Shown here: positions 63,714 through 64,000 of the stretch, piece after piece
Position numbering within the stretch: the first letter of the stretch is position 1
Layout of the letters: each line of letters begins with the position of its first letter
NCBI RefSeq assembly: GCF_000407185.1
Contig: NZ_KE136481.1
Coordinates: 1,340,136-1,404,135, forward strand
Length of the DNA stretch: 64,000 bases
Reading direction: 5' to 3'
Source of the DNA: Enterococcus malodoratus ATCC 43197
GTDB lineage: Bacteria; Bacillota; Bacilli; Lactobacillales; Enterococcaceae
Made by a program: the position numbers and the translations under genes
Notes under the pieces: generated by a model
Database searches by the model: none
Told to the model about the DNA's origin: nothing
The model's input: only the letters and a program-made list of their open reading frames with translations

Positions 63714-64000
63714 ATGCTACTTTTATCTCGAGAAAATATCAAACAAGTTTTTACTATGAAGGACGCCATCGAGGCAGACAAGGTTGCCTTCCAATTATTC
63801 AGTGAGGACAAAACAGATGTGCCTTTGCGCACGCAAATCGTATCAGAAAAACAAAATGGGACATTTCTATTCATGCCTTCTTATGTACCTGATTTGGATG
63901 CGGCGTCATTAAAAATCATCAATATTTTTCCTGACAATATTGATAAGGGCTTGTCATCTGCTCCGGCACAAGTGCTATTAGTTGATGGCAAGACCGGTTA
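63714..64000 (+). CDS. Ornithine cyclodeaminase/mu-crystallin family protein, partial
   Basis: 95 visible residues at the right window edge. LLLSRENIKQVFTMKDAIEADKVAF and VPLRTQIVS with FLFMPSYVPDL are typical of the N-terminal part of the family; the NAD(P)-binding part lies beyond the window. Start ATG 63714 with AAAGGGGG upstream. It may act as an alanine or ornithine-type cyclodeaminase/dehydrogenase; the substrate cannot be told from the fragment. Confidence 0.85.
   Translation, partial: MLLLSRENIKQVFTMKDAIEADKVAFQLFSEDKTDVPLRTQIVSEKQNGTFLFMPSYVPDLDAASLKIINIFPDNIDKGLSSAPAQVLLVDGKTG

Overview
The window is about 64 kb of low-GC Gram-positive DNA that reads as an Enterococcus chromosome. 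Pointers are the PTS, CcpA (cre), RpiR, DeoR and Mga regulatory style, LPxTG-type surface proteins, a CstR/CoA-persulfide reductase cluster and pyruvate formate-lyase. A gadC-gadB pair together with rare-sugar operons would suit a gut species of the E. avium/raffinosus/casseliflavus kind, but the species is inference. No rRNA, tRNA or CRISPR array was seen.

Bases 1 to about 13150 are the right part of a Tn916/ICEBs1-family integrative conjugative element, transcribed leftwards. It holds two YdcP-type genes (Orf23/Orf22 position), an FtsK/TcpA coupling ATPase gene, a small HTH-like protein, a hairpin-rich oriT, the MobT relaxase, a coiled-coil protein, ArdA antirestriction, an unknown protein, a large cell-wall protein ending in LPQTS, and a sortase cut by the window edge. 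The integrase and most of the mating channel lie outside. A complete 2.5 kb group II intron (10601 to 8088) with a reverse transcriptase/maturase/HNH protein interrupts the coupling ATPase exactly between codons, so splicing would restore a 502-residue protein. An array of GTGCAAT motifs near 12964-13009 marks the probable element end next to asd.

Bases 13.2-34.5 kb are chromosomal: asd, an Rgg-like TPR regulator, an MFS transporter with a small partner, a Crp/Fnr-type regulator, an L,D-transpeptidase, pflB, an Mga-like regulator, gadC-gadB, two paralogous winged-helix regulators separated by a coiled-coil protein gene and 1.3 kb of AT-rich DNA, a purine permease preceded by PurR-box-like sites, and a MenA-type prenyltransferase.

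Bases 34.5-47.3 kb are metabolic operons. The first is deoC-PTS IIA-PTS IIBC-Gfo/Idh dehydrogenase-Zn dehydrogenase-deoR, a sugar pathway I cannot name. Next is a divergent sulfide/persulfide cluster: three rhodanese-type genes and CoA-disulfide reductase on one side, cstR, a DsrE-like gene and a 68-residue protein on the other, with paired operators between. Then comes a cellobiose-type PTS/6-phospho-beta-glucosidase operon with a cre site and an RpiR regulator.

Bases 47.5-64 kb hold a GyrI-like protein, several enterococcal proteins of unknown function, a GT-C-like membrane protein, an LacY-like MFS transporter, a methionine ABC operon (metQ-DUF169-metN-metI) with an unexpected DUF169 gene inside it, a cell-wall 5'-nucleotidase ending in YPNTG, a 610-residue DUF4365/nuclease-like protein, a rhodanese-like lipoprotein, ApbE flavin transferase and the start of an ornithine cyclodeaminase-family gene.
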